Source: Varanus komodoensis (Eukaryota > Chordata > Lepidosauria > Squamata > Varanidae). From it: a stretch of 64,000 bases of DNA. The stretch spans positions 17,558,010 to 17,622,009 of the forward strand of contig NW_025335438.1 in the NCBI RefSeq assembly GCF_004798865.1, written 5' to 3'. The position numbers and the translations under genes are program-made. Shown piece after piece: positions 23,490 to 34,564 of the stretch (within the stretch, counting starts at the first letter, position 1; each line of letters opens with the position of its first letter). The notes beneath the pieces are model-generated. The model was not told the origin of the DNA and made no database searches. It saw only the letters and a program-made list of their open reading frames with translations.

Positions 23490-23850
23490 AGTCAGATAGC
23501 ATAGCCAGATATTGTGCTTTACAGGTGACAGTTCTCTATTTTGGAGAGGCTGTCCTCTGTTTAATGTGTCCTCTATATGAAGGGCTGTTCTCTCCAAGTC
23601 TGGCTGAAAGTCAAAGGATCATGCAGAGGAATATGGAGTTTTGAAGTTGCATAAAGAAAACCTGGTCAGTGGGCTGGAAAGAAACACAGGTCACCTTGTC
23701 AGTTCTCCACTATGGTGAGATATATTGTAAATTTATTTAAATTATGGTGCTTATTTCTTAATTTACAATTACTCATGTGGATGTGCATATGCAAATTGGT
23801 GTCCTCTATTTTAGTGGTTTCCTTTCCTCTTTTGCAGGGATATGCATGTT
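23490..23850 (+). repeat. GTCCTC-family repeat, longest copy
   Basis: Ordered blocks: GAGAGGCTGTCCTCTGTTTA, ATGTGTCCTCTATATGAAGG with GCTGTTCTCTCC, CTCCACTATGGTGAGATATA, AATTTATTTAAATTATGG with TGCTTATTTCTTAATTTAC, GTGGATGTGCATATGCAAAT and GGTGTCCTCTATTTTAGTGG. Internal repetition of the TGTCCTCTATTTG word suggests that the element grew by short tandem duplication. No terminal repeats or pol III boxes are evident. Confidence 0.58.
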
Positions 23851-23865
23851 AGTCAATCAACTGAG

Positions 23866-23966
23866 GACAAAAGCCTATGCATATTTAGGCAGAAGAAAGG
23901 CCTACTGCCTGGGGGATGCTGGGAATTGCAGGATTTTTTCCTGCTAGAACATGCTTAGAATTGTAT
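23866..23966. repeat. Palindromic element, longer form
   Basis: AGCCTATGCATATTTAGGCA and AAGGCCTACTGCC at the left face GCAGGATTTTTTCCTGCTAG and AACATGCTTAGAATTG at the right, enclosing GGGATGCTGGGAATTGC. The layout matches the copy at 1612-1736. Confidence 0.45.
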
Positions 23967-24430
23967 TTTAAAATGCCTAAAATTTTGGTACATTACATGT
24001 ATCTATTCAAAAGTAAGATGCTTTGCATTGCATCAGCACTCTGCAGCTGCTCTGCAGTGTTATTCACCTAACACTTCTTTAATTGTACTTTATTCAAAAA
24101 ATTGATGTGCATAGTTTCAGTTCTGAGCCATTGCATGGCCACTTCCTTATGAAACATGTATCTTGCAATCACCCATGCTCAGTCATGAGATTTTAAGCCG
24201 TGGGAGGGGAATCCAGTTAATATTGTCAAACATTTTCCATCTTCCTATATTTTCTCACCACTTTCCCCACTTTTTTTGTCCTACCCCAAAAGATCTGTTT
24301 AGAAGGAAAAGTTGGGAAAAAGTTGAGAGCTCAAACTCACTTCAAACTTCAGCACAGCTTTGAAAAATTCAGGGTGTTATTTTGGACAAAAGTGTCTATG
24401 AAATTACTTCACAACAGCCATGACCTCATG

Positions 24431-24506
24431 TAGCAGTCTTGTTCAATATGGTGCCCTCCTCCAGCTGCAGTGGATGAAAATTCCCAGAACTCCCTAGCCA
24501 GCATAG
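24431..24506. mobile_element. hAT-like non-autonomous fragment
   Basis: AGCAGTCTTGTTCAATATGG, TGCCCTCCTCCAGCTGCA and AAAATTCCCAGAACTCCCTA with GCCAGCAT correspond to half of the element at 6023-6172. Confidence 0.42.
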
Positions 24507-24509
24507 CTT

Positions 24510-26490
24510 GTTTTGAGAAATAGAAGCAATTGGCCCTTTTTACCAGAATTCACTACAGTCAAGTTTTCAAAACACCTCCCACTATTACCTTTCATCATAC
24601 AACAGCTATTCAGAATCTCAGGCAACAGCTTTATGCAAGCAACTCCATTGGTGACAAATAGATGTACTGGCATCAGTAGGACCTTTGCTTGGGAAAATTC
24701 ATGATCATATGTTTTTACTATGTACATTTTCCTCGTGTGGAGAGGATCAAGAACATTATGACTACTGTGGAGGAAGAATGATCCATTTTCCCTTTACACA
24801 CTGAGGGCCAAACTACGTAAGGCATTACAATCTCTGATTTGATCTTCCACCTCTTAACTTGTGGGGTTGTTTTTAATGTTCAAAGGGAGCATAGCCGATC
24901 AGGGCTGTGCCTCTACGGAGGGTTAGTCTGAGATATTTAGTTGCCTGAAGCAGGTAAGATGCTGTCCTCATGTTCAGTTGCCAACTAGGCTGACAATGTC
25001 AATTTGTTTCATCACTGGTTCCAGGACAGTGCCTTCCAGGTCACCTGGGGGCAGCAGACTCACTGAGGGGCTTAAGGAGGAAGGTGGCACGCTGCTGCAC
25101 CCTACAATAGCAGCAATGACCTGTACTTTTCCCTTTATTCTGCCGAATGGGAGGCCCATTACTGGCACAAACGGAGGGGCGGGGGGGGGGTTTGGCCATT
25201 TCCTGCTGTGGTACTTTCCCAGTGTAAATTCTATAACCCAAGATACAGATAGGTAAAACATTTCATTTTGCTGTCCTTCAGTTCTTCATTTTTTCCAGCC
25301 TTAAATTCAGATGGTTTTGAACATTGTGTGAGCATGAGCACACGCACACTCATTTGAAAATTCACATGCATTTTGTGTATGTTGCTCATAAAGCATGCAT
25401 TAATGGACAGAATTTTGACTATTACACCCATTTTTCCCATATTTTCCCATGTATAATACATGCTAATGTTATTTTTACTAATATATTCATGTGTGTGTGT
25501 ATTTTCCCCAATATATAATTTTTGTATATGTTTTATTTGGAAACTTCAACTGAAAAGGCTAAATGTTGAAGGATACCTAAGCTTCACATATTGTCTTGAA
25601 AGTGTGAACTTAGTAATTCCACATTAAAATGTAAAGAAAGTGCATATCTCTGTCAAAGCCTCTATTGGTCCCATAAGATGAAATATGTTTCTTTCCTCCT
25701 TTCTTTCTTTTGTCTTACTACTTGGAAGTAGCGGATATGCAAATCTACCTCAGGGAAAGGAGGAGGGGGAAAGATATTAACCTTCCTTCTTCCAAAGCTA
25801 CAATTCAGATTGGGTGGGGGCAGTCACTTGCAAAGGAAATGTAAAAAGAGATGGGAAATCAGATCACAGTTCTCCGGTATCTCATCTTGTTTGGTCTGAA
25901 GTCCATAGCCTCATAGGAAGGGAGAAGTGGAAAAAAGGAGATGCAAGAATGCCAAGGAAGACTTTCTGCTTCTATTTTGAGCATATTATTAATCATTGGC
26001 AGATAGAACCCTTTCATCTCTGATCTTTCCCCTCAAGAAAGCTTCTCAGGGTGTATGATGAGACACCCTGCATGGTAAGTGTACACTCAGCTGGAGACAG
26101 AAAGTCAGAGATCAATACACTGGGGTGGTTGGTAACCATAGATATTTCAGGGGATGCTCCAGTGAAGTGTCGAAATCAATACCTAGGTCTCTAACAGATA
26201 GAGAAAACATTGCTTTTCATTCCAAATGTAAAACACTAAAGCTGGAAGATGGCTGATAACTGATGGAATATGGATGGTTGGGACCAAATCTACAGAATCT
26301 TCAGCAAAGTAGAAGACACTATTTCTTGGAACATTACTGAGATAGTCCTTTCCATAAAAACCTTTTGTAGAGAAAAGGTGTGATTTTCCTGCTAAGATAT
26401 CTCTCACCTTATCACTGCAAATATATAGCAAAGGGGCTTAAGAAAGCAAGCTTATTAGTAGTTTCCAGGTCTGTTTCATAATCTGAGAGA
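24510..26490. other. Unassigned sequence
   Basis: No exon recognised. It includes a G10 run at 25181-25190 inside a G-rich segment. Nearly co-extensive open frames on both strands at 24974-25261 carry no protein-family signal. A weak TTGCCTGAAGCAGG word near 24940 may belong to a dispersed repeat also hinted at near 63680. Confidence 0.45.
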
Positions 26491-26494
26491 GGGC

Positions 26495-26575
26495 TCATTC
26501 ATACATACATACATACATTCAAAAACATTTTTATTCCACTTTTCAACCAAGATCAGAAATAAGTCAGCCCTTGCC
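26495..26575 (-). mobile_element. L2-type 3' tail with (CATA)n
   Basis: A run of CATA units (26497-26519) is followed by TTCAAAAACATTTTTATTCC with ACTTTTCAACCAAGATC. In reverse this matches the end of L2 3' UTRs, in which a GCCCTTCT-like block precedes the AAAT-type tail. Only the end remains. Confidence 0.45.
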
Positions 26576-26579
26576 TACA

Positions 26580-27480
26580 GACTTATAACTAAAGAGACAA
26601 GATACTAATGGAAAGGGGATTGGGAGGAAGGAGGGAGGAAAAGCAAAACAAAGTCAGGCACAAGATTTTTAGTTGCAAAAGTCATGGAGTTGGATCAAAA
26701 CACAATGGAAGGGTCTTAGTATGGCCACTGTGCTTCTTTCCCCAAGCACAGTGTGGTACAATGTTGCTGTGCCAAAGGGGCAGACATACCTTTCCTGGAA
26801 CCAAGGAGATAGAAAAAGGTGAAGGTAGCTTCTTTTTGTCTTGATCTGGTGAGTCACTTATTAACCCAGGAGCCCAGATCATTGTGGTAATCTATATCAC
26901 TGATTCCCAACACAAGGGCCTTTTGTGGCACAGGGGCAATCAAAGATGCTTTTGTTCCTTATACTACCTCCAAGACGTAAAATGTGGCTTCCGCTAACTA
27001 CAGCACTGTCTGCTGTTTGCCCAAACTAATGGCCAATGGCTTGGCTGGTCAGATTCATGCAACACACCACTCAGGGCATCAGAGTCCGTCTTGTGGTGAT
27101 CCCGGGAAACTGTCAATGATGGCAGCAGATTTTTTTAAACAGCTATGGCTCTGAGCCTGCTAATTTACTTGGTAGTGAATTGGTACTTTTCTTGAGGTGG
27201 GGTACAATTTGCATTACGAAAGGAACCATAAGTAGGTGTTGAACACTGCCATCTTGTTGGCTCCATCCCCTCTTCTTCAGTCTGCCTGCCTTTGCCTGCC
27301 TGTTATTTTTCACTATACAGGCTGGTACTGGAAGGAAAATGCCTAGGGTGAGGGGCAAATAGAGATATGTGTTGAGTCCTTCATTCATGGTTTCTTTCTG
27401 CACCCCCACTTCCTGGTTTACATGTGATTATGTGTTCAAAAATATGTCTGCCACTTTTGTCTCCTGATGGTTTTGAGACG
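26580..27480. other. Unassigned sequence
   Basis: No gene or repeat recognised. Confidence 0.5.
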
Positions 27481-27658
27481 AAAAACAGTCATTTATTTAT
27501 TTATTTATTAAAACATTTCTATGCCGCCCCTTGCCGAGGCCTCGGGGCAGCTTACAACATCAAATAAAATACAAAATACATTAAAACAATAACAATTAAA
27601 ATATATACAGTAAAATAAAATAAGCCACCCTGGCCGAATAAAATTCAATAATATTAAC

Positions 27659-27812
27659 ATTTAAAATGCTGCTTAAATAAAAAGGTCCGCCTGGCACCGT
27701 CGTTATTTGTTTTTCGGCGCCAGGCGAAGACCTTTTTATTTAAGCAGCATTTTAAATAAAAAGGTCTTCGCCTGGCGCCGAAAAACAAATAACGACGGTG
27801 CCAGGCGGACCT
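27659..27812. repeat. Nested perfect inverted repeats at the L2 coding end
   Basis: 27683-27743 and 27752-27812 are perfect reverse complements (61 bp, 8-nt loop). A second overlapping pair, 27659-27687 and 27729-27757, is also perfect (29 bp). The duplicated segment is L2 coding sequence (SLFVFRRQAKTFLFK) plus the next 25 nt. The arrangement is forward copy, inverted copy, then resumption of the original, as expected if the copying polymerase switched template, copied back along the sister strand and returned. It replaces the expected L2 C-terminus with FLFKMLLK and a stop. Arm identity implies a recent origin. Confidence 0.95.
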
Positions 27813-29705
27813 CTCTGGGGAGCGCATTCCATAACTTAGGCGCCACTGCTGAGAAGGCCCTCCTCCGGGAGCCCTCAGTGAAGGAAATTAGGAGGGTGGC
27901 TACTCGGAGGAGGGCCTCTCCCGCTGATCTCAGGGGGCGGCTGGGCATATATGGACGTAAGCGCTCCTTCAGGTAACCAGGACCCAAGCCGTTTAGGGTT
28001 TTATAGGTCATCACCAACACCTTGAATTGGGCCCAGACTTCAATGGGAAGCCAATGAAGCTGCCGGAGAACTGGAGTCATGTGAGCATAACGTCCAGTTC
28101 CCGTCAGCAGCCTGGCAGCTCTATTTTGAACCAATTGAAGTATCCGGACTGTCTTCAAGGGTAGCCCCACGTAGAGCGCTTTACAGAAGTCAAGACGGGA
28201 AGTCACCAATGCATGAGTCACTGTTGCGAGGCTGTCGTACTCCAGATAGGGGCGCAGCTGATGAATCAGCCGAAGCTGGAGGAAAGCGCTCCTCGCCGCT
28301 GCTGTTACCTGAGCTTCGAGGAAAGCTCCGGGTCGAGGAGCACTCCCAAGCTGCGGACCTTATCCCTAGGAGGGAGTGCAACCCCGTTCAGGACAAGGTT
28401 CAATTCACCTTCTCCGAAGCCGGTACCGCCTACCAACAGGACCTCCGTCTTGTCTGGATTGAGCTTCAGTTTATTGGCCCTCATCCAGCCCATTACCTCG
28501 GCCAGACACCGGTTCAGTACAGCCACTGCCTCACCTGGATTGGTGGAAAACGAGAGGTAGAGCTGGGTATCATCAGCGTACTGGTGATTCCGCAGCCCAC
28601 ACCTCCTGATGACCTCTCCCAGCGGTTTCATGTAGATGTTAAACAGCAAGGGGGACAAAATGGACCCCTGCGGTACTCCATGGCATAGCTGCCATGGTGC
28701 AGAGCCATAGTCCCCCAGCACCACCTTCTGGAATCAGCCATTGAGATAGGAGCGGAACCACTGCAAAGCAGTGCCTCCGACCCCCAATCCCACAAGCCTA
28801 TCCAGAAGGATACCATGGTCGATGGTATTGAAAGCCGCCGAGAGGTCCAGGAGAACCAACAGGGACGCACTCCCCCTGTCCTTCTCCCTGCACAGGTCAT
28901 CGTACAGGGTGACCAAGGCAGATTCAGTACCGTACCCGGGTCTGAAGCCGGACTGAAATGGGTCCAGATAATCAGTTTCATCCAAGAGTGCTTGGAGTTG
29001 TCCCGCCACCACTCGCTCTAACACCTTGCCCAGAAACGGGATGTTGGCCACTGGTCTATAGTTAGTGGCCATCTCTGGATCCAGTGACGCCTTCTTCAGG
29101 ACCGGTCGGACTACCGCCTCCTTTAAAGGGGCAGGCACCCAACCCTCCCTCAGAGAAGCGTTAACCACTTCCAAGATCCAGGTTCCAATCCCGTGCTTGG
29201 AATCCTCTATTAACCAAGACGGGCAAGGGTCCAAAAGGCAAGTGGTGGGACGTACTCTTCCAAGCACCTTGTCCACATCATCGGGCCGCAGTAACTGAAA
29301 TTCATCCAATAATTCTGGACCAGACGGTAGCATCGGTGTCTCCCTTAAGACCTCTGACTCAATAGTGGAATCCAGCTCGTGACGAATCTGAGCGATTTTC
29401 TCCCTAAAATGCCTGGCAAAGTCGTCACAGCGGGCCTTTGAGGGTGGAATCAGATCTTCTTTCGGACCTGGACGGACCAGGCCTTGCACCACTCGAAAGA
29501 GCTCCGCCAGACAGCATTGTGAGGAGGCAATGGAAGCAGAAAAAAATCTCTTTTTCGCCGCCCTCACCGCCACAGCATAGGCCCGATAGTGGGCTCTTAA
29601 GTGTGTTCGGTCAGATTCATCCCGTGATTTCCTCCACCTACGCTCTAGCCGTCTCCCAACCTGCTTCATCGCCCTCAGTTCAGGAGTATACCAAGTTATG
29701 AGCCT
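27736..29705 (-). pseudogene. L2 reverse transcriptase, nearly open
   Basis: Translation on the minus strand starts near ITWYTPELRAMKQ, a linker rich in Arg/Lys. RT blocks follow: NYRPVANIPFLGKVLERVV, FQSGFRPGYGTESALVTLYD, LLVLLDLSAAFNTIDH (first catalytic Asp), WFRSYLNG, GVPQGSILSPLLFNIYM, YADDTQLYLSF (catalytic Asp pair; codons at 28569-28580) and WMRANKLKLNPDKTEVLL. The C-terminal L2 block has LQLVQNRAARLLTG and PKLWNALPREVRLAPSLF. One in-frame TGA at 28734-28736 follows YLNG and fits a CGA to TGA CpG change before FQKVVLGD. One single-base frameshift lies near 28320-28325, after which EAQVTAAARSAFLQLRL resumes. All catalytic aspartates seen are intact. Confidence 0.93.
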
Positions 29706-29709
29706 GAAT

Positions 29710-30079
29710 GGTAAATTTAAAGGCAGCAAAAAAAATAAAATGACCCCAAAATGTCACCCCAAATTTCAAATGTCCTCCCACAGGAAGTGCAATTGGTACC
29801 AACTTTGCTTTCCTTTTAGAACCAAACTAAAACATTTCTTTTTGACAGGGGATTTGAAATGTTATTTTTTAAAGATTCATTTGACCCCTGAGGTATAGAA
29901 TCCAAGAAATGCTTCTCTGGCAGTATTCTGGCAGTAAAAATACATTCATTGTAAATTAAATGTTTGCTGTCCTTTCAGGTGCCTGAAGTAGCCATCTCAC
30001 TCTGCTGAATGATACAGCCAATATTTGAAAAAGATCCATTAGTATAATGGTACCTCAGGCTAAGGAAAGTTGTATGGGT
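29710..30079. other. Unassigned AT-rich sequence
   Basis: No gene or repeat recognised. It begins at the 5' truncation point of the L2. Confidence 0.5.
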
Positions 30080-30200
30080 AGAACATAAGAAGAGCCATGC
30101 TGGATCAGACTAAGGGTCCATCTAGTTTGGCATTCTGTTCACATAATGCCCAGACAGCTGCATTCAAGACCCCAGCTGCATCTCTAGACATCAGAAGACA
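30080..30200 (-). mobile_element. CR1/L3 LINE 3' end
   Basis: GAACATAAGAAGAGCCATGC, TGGATCAGACTAAGGGTCC, ATCTAGTTTGGCATTCTGTT and CACATAATGCCCAGACAGC are the reverse complement of the amniote CR1/L3 3' terminus (GGACCTTxGGTCTGATCCA...CTTCTTATGTTC). It is short and moderately diverged. Confidence 0.75.
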
Positions 30201-30204
30201 TACA

Positions 30205-30950
30205 AAGATTATGAACTTATGTGTGTCTTGAGTACTAAGCACTTCAGTGATGAATATCACTACAGTGTAATGTGTCACTCCGCCTCAGTCAAAAAAAAAA
30301 AAAAATGTCTTAGGCTGGCCCAAACCAAAGGTTACATTTCAGATTAAAGGCCATCCTATACCGTCTTACAGTGATAATCTCAGACTGTGGAGGCCCTTGA
30401 GATAAGAAAGTGCTGGATTTACATATGGACTAAGTGGGCTGTAGCCCAGGACCTCACAAACTAGAGGGGCCTCAGTCTCCAGCCATTTTTTTAAAAATTA
30501 GCATTAATTAAATCAGGGGTGTACCTAGGTGAAAGAAGATTTTCTAGAATAAAAAGGATAAAGAATGATCCATGGTCAACAATGGCCCAAGATCGGTTGT
30601 CTGATCTAAGCATTCTCTGCATAGAAAATGATAAACTGCAACTTATGGAGTTTAATGATAAAATCGATAAGTTTGTATCCAAAAAATATTGAAGGAAACT
30701 GTTCTGACTTTGTATATAATGTAATGTTATAGCTATGATTTCCCTATGAGTGTTCGGTGTGAACATCTTCATGAATTCCATACTTTTGTAAAATTATTAA
30801 AGGTTATAAACTTATAAACTATCTTTTTATCTATGCTAAGATCTTTTTATCAATGCTCTACCATCACTTAGTAGAGAATGAGGTTTTGTTTCTCATGATC
30901 AGATGCTATTAGGTTTGGGGGCCCCAAAGTCCCAGTTGCTTTAATTTGGA
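30205..30950. other. Unassigned sequence
   Basis: It contains an A15-like run at about 30291-30305 and a GGGCTGTAGCCCAGGACCTC word that may belong to a dispersed repeat. No gene is seen. Confidence 0.42.
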
Positions 30951-30954
30951 ACTG

Positions 30955-31070
30955 TCCTTCCTTCTCACCACCACTATTGCCTGGGTCAGAGCAAGAAGTA
31001 GCTCCTACTGGTGAAGAGGAAGAGCAACTGCAAGGGGTTCTTGTCAGAGAGCCACTACCGGGGTTCAGGA
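30955..31070. repeat. Copy A of an unnamed two-copy repeat
   Basis: The segment shares ordered words with 37145-37255 in the same orientation: CACCACCACTATTGCCTGGG, CAGAGCAAGAAGTAG, then GAAGAGGAAGAGCAACTGCA and AGGGGTTCTTGTCAG. A Glu-rich 65-aa frame crosses it (30977-31174), but the corresponding frame is not kept in the second copy, so coding is unlikely. The family is unknown to me. Confidence 0.45.
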
Positions 31071-31074
31071 TGTT

Positions 31075-32980
31075 GGCAGTGCATGACCAGGCCCATCCTC
31101 GATCCTGGCCATTCAAACTTACTTTGAATAAAGTTCTGTACAACTCAGAAGAACTTACAGTGAAGCATATCTAGGGCTGGGGTGTTAGCAATAACTGACT
31201 TCTCAATTGTTTTCTTGGTTGTACATTTTCAGTATAATTTAAGACACACATAAGTTCACAATCTTTGTATACCTTCTGGGGCCTTGACATATGGCTTGGA
31301 AACAGACACCCTGAAAGGCCACCAGATGTTGTTTTTATTCTGCTACTGCTGTGTTATTTGTGATGGGGCATGATAGTAGTTGTAGGACATTTTCCAGTCC
31401 AAACATGCATAGGATTGCACCCCAAACTGCTAGATCCCATTTTCGTACAGTGAAATCTTGAAAGTGAACAATTGACTCACAGCCTCAAAGCTGCTGACAG
31501 ATCTGGCTGGGCCACAATGCAAGGAAATAAAGCAACCCACAGCAACTGCAGGCTTTATGCAGAAGCCATTCAGACTCTTCCTGATCCTGAATGGCAGCTA
31601 TGTCATGCTGTCTGAGCCTATTTTAGGGTCATTGTCCAGTATCTTAATTATTTCTTTCCAATTCTTTCAGGAAAAAATAATGTTAATTAAGTTTATTTTC
31701 TATTATGGAGTTCTAGTCCACCTGCACTTAAAAGTTTGGGGAAGGTATACAGCCCCAATTTAAACAAACAAACAAACAAACAAACAACACCATGCTTGTA
31801 TTTTATTGTGATATTATTAATGCATTTTTATTTTGCTTATCAGCAGCCTTTGAAAGATTTGTATCCTTAAGAAGCAGGATATACAGTAAAACCATCACAA
31901 GCAACAGAAGACCGGCTATCCTTTGACTTCAAATTCACTCATGATGCTGAGACCAAGAGGAATGATATAATTATGGAAAGTGGCAGGTTATTGCTTTATG
32001 GATAAGAAAGGATGGGAAGGCACACTAAGTTCAGTTTATTTTTGAAACTGAGATGTCAGTGATTAATTCTGAAGTACTAGTTCAGCTATAAATTACAAAC
32101 AAGATTGCAAGTTGCATTTAAAAAAAAACACATAAAATCTTAAGCGCAGTTCATAACAAACTGAGCATGCTGACATTCTGATGTGGTTCACTAATTTTTC
32201 TTTATGGCCTCCATAAATTCAACTTGTTATAATTACTGTCAATAAAAGTAATGAAATAGCAGGCTACACAACAAAAGGAATATCAATCTACAGCTTTTAT
32301 GAGGTCACAGAGACCTTAATTTATCACAGGTGCATTTTATGTAGGGCAGAAATTTGGACCTTAATTTGTAGCTGTTATAAAATCTTCCAGTAATCTTACA
32401 AAAACTCACAAGCATTCCAGTATTTCCTCAAAGTGAAAAGAAATTGGGGAGAAGAGATGGCTTTCCCTATATAAGAATGAATAGTCAAGAAATCCAGCAG
32501 CAGGAACAGTTATGAATAAGAAAAGAAGCATCACGTGTGTGGATAGAGATCTCCATTTTATGAATGCTGGTCCTAATTTAACAAAAACTGCATCATCCTT
32601 GCACAGAAGAAAGGTATAGCAGGCCCAAGGGAGCCCAAGTAGAGCTACTGAATGGCTCGGTATCTGGGGAAGGGTGGGGAACCAATTGTGTCTGTGCATG
32701 CAGGGGGACTCCAAAGTGTGGAAAGAGGACCAAAGGTGTTCAGTGGCCATTCAGTACATATTAACCGTTGGGAAGTGGAATGAAAATGAGTGGAACCTGG
32801 AAGTGGAAGGAAGAGGAACAGTCCACACTGCAACTTTTTGTTGGAAGTAACTGACAAGCTCATGTGAGGATGGACAGACTTGTGGGATTTATTTTGTCTT
32901 TTACTAGAACCCCATAATCCTCCTGCCAGAACCTGGCACAAATACATACGCTTAGTGCTAAAGAATTCTGAACTGAGACA
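31075..32980. other. Mostly unassigned sequence
   Basis: It contains an AAAC microsatellite (31762-31787) and a palindromic-element end (AACATGCATAGGATTGCACC near 31401-31420). 32140-32400 is free of visible repeats and has dense homeodomain-type TAAT words, which might be conserved non-coding sequence but cannot be judged without an alignment. Confidence 0.42.
31762..31787. repeat. (AAAC)n microsatellite
   Basis: About six AAAC units in an AT-rich setting. Confidence 0.93.
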
Positions 32981-32981
32981 T

Positions 32982-33590
32982 CATAGAATCATAGAAGAGT
33001 AGAGCTGGAAGGGGTCAGGAAGGTCATCACAATCAGATGGTTGTACAGGGTTGTTGTTGTGTTTTTAATGTCTATAGTGTGGGAGAGCCTACCACCTCTC
33101 TAGGCAACTGGTTCCACTGTCTTATTGCTCTAACAGTGAGGAAGCTTTTCCTGATATCTAGCCTGAATGTGGGTTGTTGCAACTTGAATTGATTATTCAC
33201 TGTGATAGGAGCAAGAAGAGATCTTGACTTTCTTCTTTGTGACAGCCTTTGGGGTACTAATAAAGTGATATCATGTCCCCTATCAGCCTTCTCTTCTTGA
33301 GGCTAAACATACCCAGTTTTCTCAGTTGCTCCTCATAGGACAGTGTTTCAAAAACCTGGATTATTTTTGTTGCCTTCCTCTGGACCCTTTCTAGTTTTTC
33401 TGCATCTTAGTTAACTCTTAGAGCCCAGATCTGGACACAGTTTTCTAGATGAGGTCTGAACAGTAAAGAGTATAGGGAAACTAGTACTTCTTTCAGTGCA
33501 ACCCAAAATAGCATTTTCCCCTTTTGCAATCACATCACATTGTTGACTCATATTCTATCTCAGAACATGGCTCTCTTGATTCAGGTCATT
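32982..33590 (-). mobile_element. CR1 LINE 3' end, old copy
   Basis: The plus strand begins with CATAGAATCATAGAAGAG, the reverse of the ATTCTATG-type CR1 tail, then AGAGCTGGAAGGGGTCA. The characteristic reverse-coding blocks follow: GGCAACTGGTTCCACTGTC, GGAAGCTTTTCCTGATATCT, TCAGTTGCTCCTCATAGGAC, TTGCCTTCCTCTGGACCC, TTTTCTAGATGAGGTCTGAA. Coding frames are extensively disrupted, so this is older than the CR1 at 46401. Confidence 0.88.
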
Positions 33591-33630
33591 CGCATTTTAA
33601 ATTGAAAGCTCCTTAAGGTAGGGAGACCAG

Positions 33631-33667
33631 TCTCTTCTCTTCTCTTCTCTTCTCTTCTCTTCTCTTC
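33631..33667. repeat. (TCTCT)n pentanucleotide microsatellite
   Basis: About seven uninterrupted TCTTC/TCTCT units. The Lys/Glu/Arg-rich minus-strand frame across it is low-complexity translation. Confidence 0.95.
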
Positions 33668-33669
33668 AA

Positions 33670-34475
33670 TTTTCTTTTTGTTACTTTGTAGATCGAAACC
33701 ATTTGAAGGATACTTATGTGGCTGAGACAACAATATCCATTCCATCAACAGAAATACAAACCATGTCCATATGTGGATAGAGGTAGGTGAGGAACAGCCC
33801 AGTAACAACCGGGCGTGTTCAGTGGTCACAGAACATTGAGCTTCTGCTGAGATGGGCAATAGGAAGCTGGAGAGAGAATGGAATGGAATATCCTGCAAGA
33901 AGGTATAGATGCCTGGCCAGAAGCCTGAGCAGAGGCACCCCGTACTAACATTTTGTTGCAGATCCTGCTTGTAAATAAATAATATTCATCTTCTGGCAAT
34001 GATCACATTATCTGTTAAAATTATTGATTATTGACTGTAATATGCTATCAAGGAAAAGAAAGTTTTAAAATACCCTCTAGGTATTACTTCTGTGCATGTA
34101 ATATAAAGTTTTAATAAATGTTAATACGTAAGTTATGTTATGGTATTTTAAAAGAAGCAGTGCGGTTTTAAGCTAGGACCAGGTCCAGGGAAATACTATG
34201 TATTCCAATTCCTCTTAGTCACGGAGCTCCCTAATGATATGGTGGCCTGTTAAGCACTGCCAAAAAAGAGAAAACACATCACCAAAAAGAGGGCAGGAGT
34301 TTGCAAAACATTTGTGTGTACTCATTCACATGCACATTTAAGAATGATTCCTATAATTTAAATAGAAAGATGATATATTTCACCATAATAGGGAAAACAG
34401 TGACCAAATAACCTCAGCTTGCTGTCCAGGCAGATGCTAATTGTTGACTGGCCACTCCATGGCCTCTCTTTCTAT
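33670..34475. other. Unassigned sequence
   Basis: No gene or repeat recognised. Confidence 0.5.
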
Positions 34476-34479
34476 GGTT

Positions 34480-34560
34480 CTTTATTTCTAAACTGATCTT
34501 AGAGTAGAGAAGCCTTCAAGAAGAGGATTGTCCTCTGTAAAGTAGGACACATGGTGACTC
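34480..34560 (-). repeat. GTCCTC-family repeat, 5' fragment in reverse
   Basis: On the minus strand: AGTCACCATGTGTCCTACTT, TACAGAGGACAATCCTCTTC and TTGAAGGCTTCTC. This corresponds to the first about 80 bp of the family, as at 51820-51895 (GTGCTCCACTTTACAGAAGA). Confidence 0.48.
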
Positions 34561-34564
34561 TACT

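Larger units (their letters stand above)
27484..29705 (-). mobile_element. L2-clade LINE, 5' truncated, young-looking
   Basis: The element runs from about 29705 (5' side) to an AAAT tail at 27491-27510 (3' side). It contains a linker after the missing endonuclease, the reverse transcriptase domain, the C-terminal region and a 3' UTR with GTAAGCTGCCCCGAGGCCTC before the tail. ORF1 and the endonuclease are absent, as is usual for 5'-truncated copies. Only two breaks are visible over about 2 kb of coding sequence, much less decay than the other L2 pieces here (4020, 58575, 60735). It is GC-rich against an AT-rich background. The 3' end bears a nested inverted duplication at 27659-27812. Confidence 0.93.

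Noticed and set aside
24974-25261. Nearly co-extensive open frames on both strands (92-95 aa)
   Set aside because: Neither frame has a recognisable domain or splice context. Frames of this length on both strands can arise by chance in GC-richer sequence.
28209-28688. Plus-strand open frames of 115-159 aa opposite the L2
   Set aside because: They are antisense shadows of the L2 reverse transcriptase.
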